NCBI RefSeq assembly: GCF_011320075.1
Contig: NZ_JAANPA010000015.1
Coordinates: 1 to 62,310, forward strand
Origin: Sphingosinicella sp. YJ22
GTDB lineage: Bacteria; Pseudomonadota; Alphaproteobacteria; Sphingomonadales; Sphingomonadaceae
Direction of reading: 5' to 3'
DNA: 62,310 nucleotides
The notes under the pieces are model-generated. The model saw only the letters and a program-made list of their open reading frames with translations. It ran no database searches and was not told the origin of the DNA. This document shows positions 1-7,833 of the stretch, piece after piece. Both the position numbers and the translations under genes were made by a program. Each line of letters opens with the position of its first letter. The first letter of the stretch is position 1.

Positions 1-1172
1 AGGGCCGGGGCGGCCTCGAATCGGGCGCGCCGCTCGGCCGCCCGGTCGGGCTTCGGCGCGGGCCGCCGCGCCGCGCGCTCGGCGGCGACGATGCCCTTGA
101 GGCCGCCGTCATATTGCTCGAGCACCTGAGCGAACCCGCCAAGCTCGATCCCGCAGCGCCGCGCCCACGACAAGGCGGCGGCGAACTCGGTGATTCGGCT
201 CTTGTCATAGTCGCTGCCGAAAATGAGCTTGATGAGCGGCGTCATCGGCGCGCGCTGCTGCCCCTTCAGTCCGGCGTCGTCGAGAAGTTCGGCATATTCG
301 TCGGGGGCGGCGTCGGCGGCGAGCGAGAAATCATAAGCGAGGCCAAGCGCCCGGTAGAGCGCGGTGCGGCTGCGATGGTCGGCGGAGCGCGCATATTCGG
401 CGCCGGCGCGGGCATGGCCGAGGCGGTCGGCGAGCGCCGCATCCTCGGGCAGATCGTCGAGCGCGTCGTCATCGGCGCCCGTATCGGGCCACAGGCCGAG
501 CATGGTGCCATCGCGCTCGGCGGGGTCCTTCGGGAGCTCGTCATGCTCGGCATTGGGGCCGTCGGCCCACACCGGCAGGTCGCTCCGTTCCGGCACCTTG
601 GCGATGGCGCGGTCGATCGCGCTGGCGAGGCCGTTGGCGGTGCCGTTGTCGGCGAGGTCCTTCCAGTTGATGACGCCGTAGATGAAGTCGATCTCGTCGC
701 CGTTGGACGACAGCGGCATCAGGATCCCGCGATACAGGGTGTTGATGCCGCGGTGGCTGAGGAACTCCGCCTCGAAGCCGATCGGCGCGTGATTCGCGAT
801 GATCTGCATATAATGGTCGGTGAGGCGCGACAGCAGCGAGCGCGCCGGCACTTCGCTGATCCGCTGGCGCACGAAGTCGAGGCCGCACTCGGCCTTGAGG
901 TCGGCGCCGAGGAAGGCGATGACCGGGTCGTCGCGGTCGTCGGTGAAATCGAGCAATACGCTGTGCGGTCCGAAATCGCCGATCTTCTCGGGCTTCAAAT
1001 CCTCGATCGACGGATAGGGCCGGCCGTCGAGCAGCGACACCCAGTGATTGTAGGCGCGCACATGCATGCGGCGCTCGTCGAAGCCGATCGAAGGCGGGCG
1101 CTCGATGGCGGCCTCGTCGTCGCCATGCGCCGACCAGCCACTCTCCTCGTCAAACCCGCGCAAGCTGTCCAT
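1..1172 (-). CDS. PAS-domain protein, 3' part cut by the window edge
   Basis: The minus-strand frame is open from 1172 to the left edge, about 390 residues with no stop. Early residues include RRMHVRAYNHWVSLLDGRPY, IEDLKPEKIGDFGPHSVLLD and YRGILMPLSSNG, the pattern of the PAS_5-like fold common in sphingomonads, where it is thought to sense signals. The second half is acidic and Ala-rich with no recognised domain. ATG 1172 is the only ATG at this end. The frame stays open and coding-like upstream (reading ...STTSGAGSAAGTLWDDGR-M), but I find no ATG, GTG or TTG there. The Shine-Dalgarno is weak. Ligand and output are unknown, and the C-terminus lies outside the window. Confidence 0.72.
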   Translation of the reverse strand, partial: MDSLRGFDEESGWSAHGDDEAAIERPPSIGFDERRMHVRAYNHWVSLLDGRPYPSIEDLKPEKIGDFGPHSVLLDFTDDRDDPVIAFLGADLKAECGLDFVRQRISEVPARSLLSRLTDHYMQIIANHAPIGFEAEFLSHRGINTLYRGILMPLSSNGDEIDFIYGVINWKDLADNGTANGLASAIDRAIAKVPERSDLPVWADGPNAEHDELPKDPAERDGTMLGLWPDTGADDDALDDLPEDAALADRLGHARAGAEYARSADHRSRTALYRALGLAYDFSLAADAAPDEYAELLDDAGLKGQQRAPMTPLIKLIFGSDYDKSRITEFAAALSWARRCGIELGGFAQVLEQYDGGLKGIVAAERAARRPAPKPDRAAERRARFEAAPA

Positions 1173-1303
1173 GCGGCCGTCGTCCCACAGCGTTCCAGCG
1201 GCGGAACCTGCACCGGACGTGGTTGAGATTGGGTTAAGGCGATGGAAAGGCGGGCCCCGCTTGTGTCGGCGCAGGGCCGCTGGTAAGGCCCCGCCCCACC
1301 GGC

Positions 1304-1379
1304 GCCGTTGTAGCTCAGCTGGTAGAGCAACGCATTCGTAATGCGTGGGTCGGGGGTTCGAGTCCCTTCAACGGCACCA
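1304..1379 (+). tRNA. tRNA-Thr (anticodon CGU)
   Basis: This is a complete 76-base cloverleaf. The acceptor stem is GCCGTTG/CAACGGC, the D arm GCTC/GAGC, and the anticodon stem ACGCA/TGCGT carries loop TTCGTAA with CGT at 1337-1339. The T arm is closed by two G-U pairs and holds TTCGAGT. The discriminator is A1376 and CCA is genome-encoded at 1377-1379. It decodes ACG threonine codons. It stands alone between the PAS gene (opposite strand) and the PhoX-like gene. Confidence 0.96.
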
Positions 1380-1427
1380 TCCTTTCCGCGACATCAAACT
1401 GACGCGGTGCGCGCCTAGGACCATCGC

Positions 1428-2819
1428 ATGTCCAGCAACCAGCGGCTCCTGTTGAGCCGGCGCAGCTTCAACTTCGGCCTCACATCCCTTGCCTTTTCCG
1501 GGCTCGCGGCGTGCGCCCAGCGGCCGCTGGGCGCTCCGGCCGTCGCGGCGCCGGGCCATGGCCCGCTGGTCCCGGATCCCGCCGGGCTCCTCGATCTGCC
1601 GCCGGGCTTCGCCTATCGGATCATCTCGAGCCATGGCGAGCGCATGGACGACGGCTTCGTCGTTCCCGATCGCTGCGACGGGATGGGCGCCTTCGCTCTC
1701 GACCGCCACCGTACGATATTGGTGCGCAATCACGAGCTTCGGCCGCGCAACGCCGACACCGGCCCGTTCGGCGGCGGTCCGCCCCCGGCCGGGGTGCGGG
1801 GGTTCGACCGCAATGCGGCCGGCCCGCTTCCGGGCGGCACCACGACGCTGGTCTACCACCACCGCACCGGCCGGGTGGAATCGCAGCATCTCAGCCTTGT
1901 CGGCACCATCCTCAACTGCGCCGGCGGGGTCACGCCCTGGGGCAGCTGGCTGAGCTGCGAGGAGAATGTCAGCCGCGCCGGGGAAAACGGCCAGGAACGC
2001 GACCACGGCTGGGTGTTCGAGGTTCCGTCGCTCGGGCGCGGGCTTGCCGAGCCGGTACCGCTGACCGGCCTCGGCCGCTTCGTTCATGAGGCTGCCGCCG
2101 TCGATCCGGAAACCGGCATCGTCTATTTGACCGAGGACCGCGACAACAGCCTGTTCTACCGGTTTCTGCCCAACGTGCGAGGACAGCTGGCGCGCGGCGG
2201 GCGGCTCCAGGCGCTCGCCTTCGTCGGTGACTCGGACGGGCGCGACACCCGCAACTGGGATTCGGTGACATTCCCGGCCGGAAGCTGGCGCGACGTCCGC
2301 TGGATCGATCTCGACCACACCGACTCCCCCGACGGCGACGACCTGCGCGTGCGCGGTGCCGCACGCGGCGCGGTGCTGTTCGCGCGCGGCGAGGGCCTGT
2401 CATTCGGCAATCGCGAGCTCTACGTCACCTGCACGTCGGGCGGCGCGATCAAGCTCGGCCAGATCATGCGCTACCGGCCGTCGCGCTTCGAGGGACAGAG
2501 CGGCGAGGCCCGCGAGCCCGGTCGGCTGCAGAATTTCGTCGAATCGACGCATCCGGACATGCTCAATTACGGCGACAATCTCACCGTCGCCCCCAATAGC
2601 CACCTGATCGTCTGCGAGGATCAGTATACCAGCCCGGTCAGCAACCATCTGCGCGGCGTGACCCCGGAGGGGCAGGTCTATCCGGTCGCACGGCTGCACG
2701 CCCAAACCGAGCTTGCCGGAGCCTGTTTCTCGACGGATGGCTCGACCCTGTTCGTCAACCTCTACAGACCGGGCCGTACGCTCGCGATCACCGGCCCATG
2801 GCACGGCCCGGTGCGCTAG
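1428..2819 (+). CDS. PhoX/DUF839-family exported protein
   Basis: The product has 463 residues. The N-terminus has a twin-arginine-like signal (SRRSFNFGLTSLAF) followed by SGLAACAQ, which could also act as a lipobox, so it is exported to the periplasm and perhaps lipid-anchored. The body matches the PhoX/DUF839 beta-propeller family: DRCDGMGAF, LVRNHELRP, GGVTPWGSWLSCEEN, GRFVHEAAAVDPETGIVYLTE, NYGDNLTVAPNSHLIVCEDQ and a C-terminal GACFSTDGSTLFVNLYRPG. Characterised PhoX enzymes are Ca/Fe-dependent alkaline phosphatases, but many DUF839 members have no shown activity. Phosphatase activity is therefore a family-based guess. No phosphate genes adjoin it; the PiT pair is 55 kb away. Confidence 0.85.
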   Translation: MSSNQRLLLSRRSFNFGLTSLAFSGLAACAQRPLGAPAVAAPGHGPLVPDPAGLLDLPPGFAYRIISSHGERMDDGFVVPDRCDGMGAFALDRHRTILVRNHELRPRNADTGPFGGGPPPAGVRGFDRNAAGPLPGGTTTLVYHHRTGRVESQHLSLVGTILNCAGGVTPWGSWLSCEENVSRAGENGQERDHGWVFEVPSLGRGLAEPVPLTGLGRFVHEAAAVDPETGIVYLTEDRDNSLFYRFLPNVRGQLARGGRLQALAFVGDSDGRDTRNWDSVTFPAGSWRDVRWIDLDHTDSPDGDDLRVRGAARGAVLFARGEGLSFGNRELYVTCTSGGAIKLGQIMRYRPSRFEGQSGEAREPGRLQNFVESTHPDMLNYGDNLTVAPNSHLIVCEDQYTSPVSNHLRGVTPEGQVYPVARLHAQTELAGACFSTDGSTLFVNLYRPGRTLAITGPWHGPVR

Positions 2820-2851
2820 TCCGTTCATACAGGTGCAAGGCGGCGCGGCGC

Positions 2852-3028
2852 ATGACCCGCCGCCCGATGACCAGTCGCCTTCGTTCTATCCTGCTGATCG
2901 TCGCGCTCGCCGCGATCGTCCTGGCAGCCGCGCTGCCGCTGCTGCGCGGAATGCCCGTCGATCCGCCGCCGCCGCCGCTTCCCAGCGAGAAGGTCGACGC
3001 GCCGGAGACCGGCGCGAAGGCGAATTAG
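2852..3028 (+). CDS. Small single-pass membrane protein, unknown function
   Basis: The product has 58 residues. It starts with basic residues (MTRRPMTSRLRS), then one hydrophobic segment (ILLIVALAAIVLAAALPLL), then a short Pro-rich tail ending in GAKAN. This looks like an inner-membrane anchor with a small periplasmic tail. An alternative start is the ATG at 2867. It ends convergently with the PilZ gene, sharing four bases. I do not recognise a family. The topology and clean stop support a real gene, but its size keeps confidence moderate. Confidence 0.55.
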   Translation: MTRRPMTSRLRSILLIVALAAIVLAAALPLLRGMPVDPPPPPLPSEKVDAPETGAKAN

Positions 3029-3378
3029 CGGCGCGGGCCGAAATGGTTGCGCGGCGGCGCCTTGCGCGTCGCGGTGGAGAGCTGGTCGAGCGTCGCTTGG
3101 TGAAGCGGGCTGGTAAATTCGAACCCCGCCTTGCCGTCGTCGACCCACGCCACCTTGCACGCCAGCGCTTCGATGCCCGGCAGCTTCAGAAACAGATGCT
3201 GCCCCTCTTCAAGCGCCATGTCGATTTCCGCCATGAAGCCGTCAGTCGAGAGGTTGCGCACCTCGGCATCGGCGACCGCCGCGCCCGGCTCGCGCAGGCT
3301 CGCCGCAAGGTTGACGATGCGGCGCTCGGTGCGGCGCCCTTCCCCTGCCGGCAACACCGCCAACTGACCCTTGTGCAT
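3025..3378 (-). CDS. PilZ-domain protein (probable c-di-GMP effector)
   Basis: The product has 117 residues and is a single PilZ domain. The N-terminal arginine motif is GEGRRTERRIVNLAASLRE, and the second PilZ motif is NLSTDGFMAEID, matching the (D/N)xSxxG loop. In characterised PilZ proteins these bind cyclic di-GMP, often to control motility, exopolysaccharide or pili. No partner domain is present, so it would act through a protein partner that cannot be named here. The gene converges with the small membrane protein gene. Confidence 0.85.
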   Translation of the reverse strand: MHKGQLAVLPAGEGRRTERRIVNLAASLREPGAAVADAEVRNLSTDGFMAEIDMALEEGQHLFLKLPGIEALACKVAWVDDGKAGFEFTSPLHQATLDQLSTATRKAPPRNHFGPRR

Positions 3379-3513
3379 ATGCTCTCCGCGGTTTCAGGGG
3401 CGCGTCATGCCTTCCCGCCCGTTAGGTCTTGCTGAAGCCTAATGGTTAACGCGGAGCCAAATCGCGCCCCGGTACGTTCCGCAAGCCAATATTCCTAATC
3501 AGCGGAGTGGCTT

Positions 3514-4956
3514 GTGCGTCTATCGAAAAGCTGGCTCGCGGTCGCCACGGCGATGGCGGTGGTGACGGGCGGGTGCAACCTTGTCGGCGGCGACAGCGGC
3601 GCCGCGCCGGCCGGAATTACCGCCGAGGCGCTGCAGGGCGCGGCGCAGGACGCCGAGGTCCGCCGATTCTACGAAGCCCGGCAGTGGCAGGCCGCGTGGA
3701 ACGAGGAACGCGAGCAGCAGCTGATCGAGACGATCCGCGGCGCCCCCCGCCACGGGCTCAACCCCGCAACCTTGCTGCGCGACATCGAGGCGGCGGCGGG
3801 ATCGCGGGTCGAGCGCGAGGTTGCGCTGACCAAGGCGGCGCTCGCTTATGCCGGGACGCTCGCCCACGGCGCGACCGATCCGACGCGGCTGACCCCGGTC
3901 TATGAGGTGCCGCGCAACGAGATCGATGTCGCGCGCGGCCTCGCCGAGGCCGTCGGGGCAAACAATGTCGGCCAATGGATCGACGGCCAGGCGCCGCAGG
4001 ACGAGGAATATCGTGCCTTGTCCACCGCCTACATGCAGCTCGTCCAGGCCCAGCAGCGGCAACAGTCGCAGGCCGGCGCGACCCAGCAGAACGTGCAGGG
4101 CAATGCGCAGGCCGAGGAGAAAGCCGCGGACGACGAGCGCCGGGTCGAGGCGGACCGGCTGCCGGCCGACGAGCGCGCCGTCATCCTCGCGGTCAACATG
4201 GAGCGGCGGCGCTGGCTGGAGCGGCGCGCCCCGGAGACCCGGATCGACGTCAACACCGCCGCCAGCTTCCTGCGCTACCTGCGCGACGGCAGCGTCGCCG
4301 ACCAGCGCGTGGTGGTCGTCGGCGAGCCCGGCTGGGAGACTCCGCAGCTCGGTTCCCCGATCTTCCGTCTCGTCGCCAATCCGACCTGGACGGTGCCGGA
4401 ATCGATCGAGCAAGACGAGCTCGCCAACCTCAGCCCCGCCCAGCTCGCTCGGCGCAACATGGAGCGCGACGGCGAGCGTCTGGTCCAGCAGCCCGGCCCG
4501 CAGAACGCCCTCGGCCTGGTCAAGTTCGATATGGAGAACGACCACGCCATCTACCTCCACGACACGCCGGCCAAGCAGATGTTCGGTCGCCCCGACCGTC
4601 ATCTCAGCCACGGCTGCGTGCGTGTTCAGGATGCGCTCGGCTTCGCTCGGCTGATCGCCCAGCATGAGGGCAAGCTCGACCAGTTCGAGCGCGCGCTGCG
4701 CAGCGGCGAGCGCCAGTCCGGCGCCGAGCTGGAGCCGACCTACATCAACCTGGAGCGGCGGATTCCGGTGCGGCTGCTCTACCACACCGCCTATCTCGAC
4801 GGCGGCCAGGTGACCTTCACGTCCGACGCCTATGGCTGGGACGCGGCGGTCGCCGAGGGGCTCGGCCTGCGCGCGCCCGGCGCCAGCAGCGAGGCGCTCC
4901 AGCGCGCCCGCCAGAAGCGTGCGCAACGCCAGCAGGGCGCCGATTTCGGCCCCTGA
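3514..4956 (+). CDS. L,D-transpeptidase, YcbB/LdtD-like lipoprotein
   Basis: The product has 480 residues from a GTG start behind an AGCGGAG Shine-Dalgarno. The signal peptide ends in VVTGGCN, a good lipobox, so it is probably an envelope lipoprotein. The central region has the LdtD-type motif NMERRRWLE and a PESI segment. The YkuD catalytic motif is H363-LSHGCVRV with nucleophile Cys368. The family makes 3-3 cross-links between meso-diaminopimelate residues of peptidoglycan stems. An Ala/Gln-rich insert (about residues 170-205) is low-complexity. The adjoining downstream genes look stress-related, which fits a wall-repair role, though that link is inference. Confidence 0.88.
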   Translation: MRLSKSWLAVATAMAVVTGGCNLVGGDSGAAPAGITAEALQGAAQDAEVRRFYEARQWQAAWNEEREQQLIETIRGAPRHGLNPATLLRDIEAAAGSRVEREVALTKAALAYAGTLAHGATDPTRLTPVYEVPRNEIDVARGLAEAVGANNVGQWIDGQAPQDEEYRALSTAYMQLVQAQQRQQSQAGATQQNVQGNAQAEEKAADDERRVEADRLPADERAVILAVNMERRRWLERRAPETRIDVNTAASFLRYLRDGSVADQRVVVVGEPGWETPQLGSPIFRLVANPTWTVPESIEQDELANLSPAQLARRNMERDGERLVQQPGPQNALGLVKFDMENDHAIYLHDTPAKQMFGRPDRHLSHGCVRVQDALGFARLIAQHEGKLDQFERALRSGERQSGAELEPTYINLERRIPVRLLYHTAYLDGGQVTFTSDAYGWDAAVAEGLGLRAPGASSEALQRARQKRAQRQQGADFGP

Positions 4957-5017
4957 ACCTTTGGTCGGGCGGCAGGCACGGGACAGCCGTTCCACCGCCC
5001 CTCCCCCTCCCGGAAAC

Positions 5018-5043
5018 GGAACGGCGCAGGGCGTCCAACCGTT
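5018..5043 (+). promoter_or_regulatory. EcfG-type general stress promoter
   Basis: GGAAC at 5018-5022 and CGTT at 5040-5043 are separated by 17 bases. This matches the -35/-10 pattern of alphaproteobacterial EcfG sigma factors (GGAAC-N16/17-CGTT). It lies about 50 bases upstream of the SWFGD-protein start, a sensible leader length. Confidence 0.7.
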
Positions 5044-5093
5044 GATCCGACGCAATTTTCTGCATTCCCAACGAGGTGAGGAGGCAACCCCAA

Positions 5094-6245
5094 ATGGCCG
5101 ACTATCGATATGGCAGCGAGCGCTCGCGCAGCTCGATCTTCTCCGACGACGACAATGAACGCCTGCGCCGCGAGCAGGGCCGCTGGGGCCGCGATGACGA
5201 CCGCGGCCCCAGCTGGGACCGCGACCGCGAGCAGGGCCGCGGCGGCGGCGACGACCGCGGCTTCTTCGATCGCGCCGGCGACGAGGTCCGCTCCTGGTTC
5301 GGCGATGAGGAAGCCGAGCGCCGCCGCGAGATGGACGCGCGCCGTTACGAGCAGGAACAGGGCACCGACCGAGTCGACTGGCGCAGTCATGACGACCAGT
5401 GGACCGGCCGCACGATGTCACGGCGCGACGAGCATCGCGATTTCGGGCGGAGCAGCGGCTATGGCCAGAGCGCCTATGGCTCCTATGGCCAGGGCGGCTC
5501 CGGCGGCGGCGATTTCGGTCGCTCCAGCTCCGGCCGGAGCAGCGGCGGCTATGGCCGCGGCGGCTATGGCGGCAACGACATGTCCGGCTACCGTTCGCAG
5601 GGCGGCCAGAGCCAGAATCTCGGCCGCTCCAGCTATGGCGACGGCGGGTACGGCGAAGGCGGCTTGGGTGGCTATGAGCGCGGTTCGGGCCAGTCCTCGT
5701 TCGGCCAGTCCGGACAAGGCTTCGGAACGAGCGGCTCGTCGGGCTCCGGCCATGGCGGGCTGAGGTTCGGCCAGGCGGGCCAGGTGCTCGGGTCTGGCGA
5801 GCACGACTTCGGCGAGGGCAGCCGCGGAGGCACGCCCCACGACCAGAGCTATCGCCGCTGGCGCGACCAGCAGATCGCCCAGCTCGACCGCGAATATGAC
5901 GAATATTGCCGCCATCGGCAGCAGCAGTTCGAGCAGGATTTCTCGAGCTTCCGCCAGTCGCGTTCGAGCCAGAGCGGCCACGGCCAAATGACGGCTCAGT
6001 CCGGGCAGACCGGCAAGATGAGCGGCCAGTCGGCCTCGTCCCTGTCCGGCACGGGCATGGGCGGCTCGACGGGCGTTACCAGCGGCGGGACGAGCACCCG
6101 GAGCGCCACCGGCAGCAATGCCGGCGCGACGACGGAGGGCACCGGCACCGCCTCGGCGGCGACGTCGAGCACCGGCGGCGGCAACGGCGACGAATCCGCG
6201 ACGGCGGGCGCCGGCGGACGCAGCGGCCGGTCGCGGACGCGCTGA
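5094..6245 (+). CDS. SWFGD-motif disordered protein, probably stress-induced
   Basis: The product has 383 residues. ATG 5094 is chosen over an in-frame GTG at 5076 because AGGAGG (5079-5084) sits ten bases before it. The N-terminus is charged and includes GDEVRSWFGDEEAERRREMD, a motif recurring in BON-domain and stress proteins of alphaproteobacteria. Residues about 110-240 are Gly/Ser/Tyr-rich with YGRGGYGG-like repeats. A basic helical stretch, YRRWRDQQIAQLDREYDEYC, follows, then a Ser/Thr/Gly-rich tail. There is no signal peptide and most of the chain should be disordered. The upstream EcfG-like promoter suggests general-stress control. The molecular function is unknown. Confidence 0.8.
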   Translation: MADYRYGSERSRSSIFSDDDNERLRREQGRWGRDDDRGPSWDRDREQGRGGGDDRGFFDRAGDEVRSWFGDEEAERRREMDARRYEQEQGTDRVDWRSHDDQWTGRTMSRRDEHRDFGRSSGYGQSAYGSYGQGGSGGGDFGRSSSGRSSGGYGRGGYGGNDMSGYRSQGGQSQNLGRSSYGDGGYGEGGLGGYERGSGQSSFGQSGQGFGTSGSSGSGHGGLRFGQAGQVLGSGEHDFGEGSRGGTPHDQSYRRWRDQQIAQLDREYDEYCRHRQQQFEQDFSSFRQSRSSQSGHGQMTAQSGQTGKMSGQSASSLSGTGMGGSTGVTSGGTSTRSATGSNAGATTEGTGTASAATSSTGGGNGDESATAGAGGRSGRSRTR

Positions 6246-6261
6246 GGCGACACGCGAGGAT

Positions 6262-6288
6262 GGGCGGGCGGCGCGAGGCCGTCCGCCC
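6262..6288 (+). other. Intergenic hairpin, possible attenuator
   Basis: GGGCGGGCGG (6262-6271) pairs with CCGTCCGCCC (6279-6288), a ten-base-pair stem with one G-T pair and a seven-base loop. No T-run follows, so it is not a canonical terminator. It may stabilise the upstream message or lower read-through into the PRC-barrel gene. Confidence 0.4.
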
Positions 6289-6319
6289 GTCACCTTTCCA
6301 ACAAAGATGAAGGAGCAGG

Positions 6320-7027
6320 ATGATGGCTGACAGACGCTATCGCGACGACGACAGGGGCGGCAGCGGCTGGACCGAGGATATCGACCGCAACCGCAGCTAT
6401 GGACGCAGCAGGAGCGACGATTACCGCCGCGGCCGCGAGAGCCGGTCGATGTTCGGATCGAACTGGCGCGACCGCGACGACCAGCTCGAACGCGATCGCG
6501 GCGGCTGGGGCGACCTGTGGGATCCTCATGAGGACCGCCGCCGGGAGGAAGGGCGCGGCCGCGCCTGGTCGCACGACGACGACCGCAGCCGCTCGCGCCG
6601 AAGCGAGGAACATGGCCGTCGTCGCCCGTCGGATGACGACCGCGAACGCTACGGGCGCGACGACCAGCGCGGCGGGCTGCCGATCGACGAGACCGACCGG
6701 CTGATCGCCTCCAACAAGGTCGAGGGCACCGCCATTTACGGCCTCGACGGCGACCGGCTCGGCAGCGTCTACAATTTCATGGTCGATAAATATTCGGGCA
6801 AGGTCGACTATGCCGTGATGGCCTATGGCGGATTCCTCGGCATGGGCACGCGCTACTATCCGATGCCGTGGAAGTTGCTGAAGTTCGACACCCGCATCGG
6901 CGGCTACCGCGTCGAGATGACCCATCGCGACCTCGAGCGGGCGCCGAGCTTCGACCGCAGTAGCGAGCCGCGCTTCGACACCGCCTATGGCGAGCGAGTC
7001 CATGGCTGGTACGGCCTGAACTACTGA
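6320..7027 (+). CDS. PRC-barrel protein with charged N-terminal extension
   Basis: The product has 235 residues; a second ATG three bases downstream is an equally good start behind AAGGAGCAGG. Residues 1-125 are Asp/Arg/Ser-rich, resembling the N-terminus of the preceding SWFGD protein and probably disordered. Residues about 128-210 form a PRC-barrel domain (LIASNKVEGTAIYGLDGDRL, GSVYNFMVDKYSGKVDYAVM, GGFLGMGTRYYPMPWKLL). PRC-barrels occur in RimM, photosynthetic reaction centre H and many stress proteins. The gene is 74 bases downstream of the SWFGD gene and may share its stress promoter. The exact role is unknown. Confidence 0.82.
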   Translation: MMADRRYRDDDRGGSGWTEDIDRNRSYGRSRSDDYRRGRESRSMFGSNWRDRDDQLERDRGGWGDLWDPHEDRRREEGRGRAWSHDDDRSRSRRSEEHGRRRPSDDDRERYGRDDQRGGLPIDETDRLIASNKVEGTAIYGLDGDRLGSVYNFMVDKYSGKVDYAVMAYGGFLGMGTRYYPMPWKLLKFDTRIGGYRVEMTHRDLERAPSFDRSSEPRFDTAYGERVHGWYGLNY

Positions 7028-7031
7028 TCGG

Positions 7032-7057
7032 GAGGGGCGGTCTTCAACCCGCCCCTC
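7032..7057 (+). terminator. Terminator-like hairpin after the PRC-barrel gene
   Basis: GAGGGGCGG (7032-7040) pairs with CCGCCCCTC (7049-7057) around an eight-base loop, immediately after the stop codon. Only TTGTC follows, so termination may be weak. Confidence 0.6.
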
Positions 7058-7059
7058 TT

Positions 7060-7142
7060 GTCATCCCCGCGAAAGCGGGGATCCAGCTTCCTTTACCGAC
7101 GCCGCCACAAGAAGCTGGATTCCCGCTTTCGCGGGAATGACA
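7060..7142. repeat. Inverted palindromic repeat unit (REP-like)
   Basis: The arm at 7060-7091 (reading TGTCATCCCCGCGAAAGCGG and on to CCAGCTTC) is mirrored by GAAGCTGGATTCCCGC...TGACA at 7111-7142, with a 19-base spacer. Each arm itself contains a CCCGCGAAAGCGGG palindrome. Similar elements are scattered in many proteobacterial genomes between genes. It lies between the PRC-barrel terminator and the isomerase gene. Confidence 0.85.
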
Positions 7143-7180
7143 GTGTAGTCTCATGATCCGCTCCACGCTAAGCAGCCGGC

Positions 7181-7816
7181 ATGGCCCGGCCGCTGCTCCA
7201 CGATTATTTCCGCTCCTCGGCCTCCTACCGCGTGCGGATCGCGCTGCGGCTGAAGAGCGTCGAGCATGACAGCACCGACGTCGACCTGCGCGCCGGCGAC
7301 CAGCGCGCCGACGCCTACAAGGCGCGCAACCCGCAAGGCTTCGTGCCGATGCTGGAGGTGGACGGGCTCAAGCTGACCCAGAGCCTGGCGATCATCGCCT
7401 ATCTCGACGCCACCCGGCCGGAACCGCCGCTGCTCCCGGCCGACCCGGCCGACCAGGCGCATGTCCGCGCGATGGCGCTGCTTGTCGCCTGCGACATTCA
7501 CCCGCTCAACAATCTGCGCGTGCTCAACTATTTGAAGACCGAGCTCGGCCAGGACGAGCCGGCCCGCAACGGCTGGTACCGGCACTGGATCGCCGAAGGG
7601 TTCGCCGCGCTGGAGAAGCTCGCGGCGCCGCGCGCCGGCCGCTTCCTGTTCGGCGATACGCCCACCATCGCGGATGTCTGCCTGGTCCCGCAGATGTACA
7701 ATGCACGGCGTTTCGACGTGCCGCTTGACGATTATCCGCTGCTGATGCGGGTGGATGCCGAGGCGAACAGGCTCGACGCCTTCGCCGCCGCCCATCCGGA
7801 CAGGGTGGCGGGCTGA
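7181..7816 (+). CDS. maiA: Maleylacetoacetate isomerase (zeta-class GST)
   Basis: The product has 211 residues, normal for the family. The zeta-class active-site motif reads SSASYRVRIAL (residues 12-22), where most members have SSCSxRVRIAL, so the non-essential Cys is Ala. KARNPQGFVPMLEVDG, LTQSLAIIAYLD and the C-terminal helix NPRQ-like segment (PTIADVCLVPQMYNARRF) fit the fold. The enzyme would isomerise maleylacetoacetate to fumarylacetoacetate with glutathione in tyrosine/homogentisate breakdown. No fumarylacetoacetase or homogentisate dioxygenase is nearby, so a related GST role in the adjoining catabolic block is possible. Confidence 0.85.
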   Translation: MARPLLHDYFRSSASYRVRIALRLKSVEHDSTDVDLRAGDQRADAYKARNPQGFVPMLEVDGLKLTQSLAIIAYLDATRPEPPLLPADPADQAHVRAMALLVACDIHPLNNLRVLNYLKTELGQDEPARNGWYRHWIAEGFAALEKLAAPRAGRFLFGDTPTIADVCLVPQMYNARRFDVPLDDYPLLMRVDAEANRLDAFAAAHPDRVAG

Positions 7817-7833
7817 CTGACGAGGAGACGGAC

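Noticed and set aside
3520..5421. A 633-residue open frame antisense to the L,D-transpeptidase
   Set aside because: The sense gene has an intact lipobox and catalytic motif; the antisense product is Arg/Gly-rich with no domain, typical of a GC artefact.
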